Made by a program: the position numbers and the translations under genes. This document shows positions 6,014 through 6,284 of a stretch of DNA of 6,284 bases, piece after piece. The number at the start of each line of letters is the position of its first letter. Position 1 is the first letter of the stretch. The notes under the pieces are model-generated. The model saw only the letters and a program-made list of their open reading frames with translations. It did no database searches and was not told where the DNA came from. This DNA is from CAZILN01 sp964540005 (lineage in GTDB: Bacteria; Bacteroidota; Bacteroidia; Bacteroidales; SM23-62), in contig CAZILN010000418.1 of the NCBI GenBank assembly GCA_964540005.1, forward strand, positions 1-6,284. The letters are read 5' to 3'.

Positions 6014-6284
6014 TACAAGTTCAAATATTTTAGGTTTTGCTGTATCAAACAGGAAAACCCTGTGAAAATCAGTATTGATCTTCCAGTTCTGGATCTTGTT
6101 GTGAAGATTAAAGTTCGTCCGGCTTTCAATTCTCTCGCAGGTAATTATCAACCATATCCTGTCCAGTTTCTTTTTCCGGTATATGGGGAGTTTATCTTCC
6201 TTACCCGAAATTGTTTGTTCCATTATCTCCCTGTTCAGTTCAATATCCTCTGACTTGTACCGCCTGTGAAGTGAAACCGGAGGC
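6011..6284 (-). CDS. C-terminal part of an unidentified protein, cut by the window edge
   Basis: The minus-strand frame is open from the right edge to TAA 6013-6011, giving about 90 residues. Reading from the edge it begins PPVSLHRRYKSEDIELNREI, so the ATG at 6223 is internal rather than the start. The visible part is charged and soluble (KEDKLPIYRKKKLDRIWLIITCE), and ends with NTDFHRVFLFDTAKPKIFELV. An aromatic-rich strand, WLIIT, followed near the end by FxxVFLFD is a layout seen in many small alpha/beta proteins of unknown function; I do not recognise a family and assign none. There is no membrane segment or metal motif. It directly precedes the GT39 gene with three bases between them, so the two are probably cotranscribed, but this does not show a shared function. 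Confidence 0.65.
   Translation of the reverse strand, partial: PPVSLHRRYKSEDIELNREIMEQTISGKEDKLPIYRKKKLDRIWLIITCERIESRTNFNLHNKIQNWKINTDFHRVFLFDTAKPKIFELV

Noticed and set aside
5894..6253. Plus-strand open frame of 119 codons across the right-hand junction
   Set aside because: It lies opposite the GT39 N-terminus and the partial minus-strand gene, both of which read as better proteins; its translation has no family pattern.

Overview
The window looks like an ordinary chromosomal stretch from a Bacteroidota genome, probably an uncultured relative of the Bacteroidales. This is inferred from several features. Most starts have an A/T-rich leader with no convincing Shine-Dalgarno sequence. A Sec signal peptide ends in the FGQ pattern common in that phylum. 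There is a lipoprotein enzyme, a small outer-membrane-type barrel protein and a GHNWRQ-type GT39 membrane protein. Coding is dense and GC content looks moderate. I see no tRNA, rRNA, CRISPR array, insertion sequence or attachment site.

Layout: the left edge holds the 3' part of an archaeal-type (Prx6-like) thiol peroxidase, closed by a strong intrinsic terminator at 559-591. A plus-strand run of five genes follows: an ACT-domain protein (COG3602/DUF2241 type), a small secreted barrel-like protein of unknown role, a 698-residue lipoprotein amidohydrolase of the SAH/guanine deaminase-like subgroup, a cysteine-rich DUF2284 protein, and an ABM-fold (antibiotic biosynthesis monooxygenase-like) protein. 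The last three are tightly packed (13-bp gap, then a 4-bp ATGA overlap) and probably form an operon. On the minus strand, entering from the right edge, lie the C-terminal part of an unidentified protein and a GT39/PMT-like glycosyltransferase. The glycosyltransferase meets the ABM gene tail to tail with a 9-bp overlap.

How the genes work together: no established pathway joins them. The peroxiredoxin is insulated by its terminator. The amidohydrolase, DUF2284 and ABM genes may be co-expressed, but the first product is predicted to be exported and the other two look cytoplasmic, so a shared substrate is only a hypothesis.

The most interesting protein is the amidohydrolase. Its catalytic residues keep nearly the spacing I recall for the Thermotoga SAH deaminase TM0936, except for about 82 extra residues between the catalytic Glu and His. 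It also carries an unassigned C-terminal extension of about 145 residues. I found no clear evidence of a new defence or mobile system; the findings are moderate leads.
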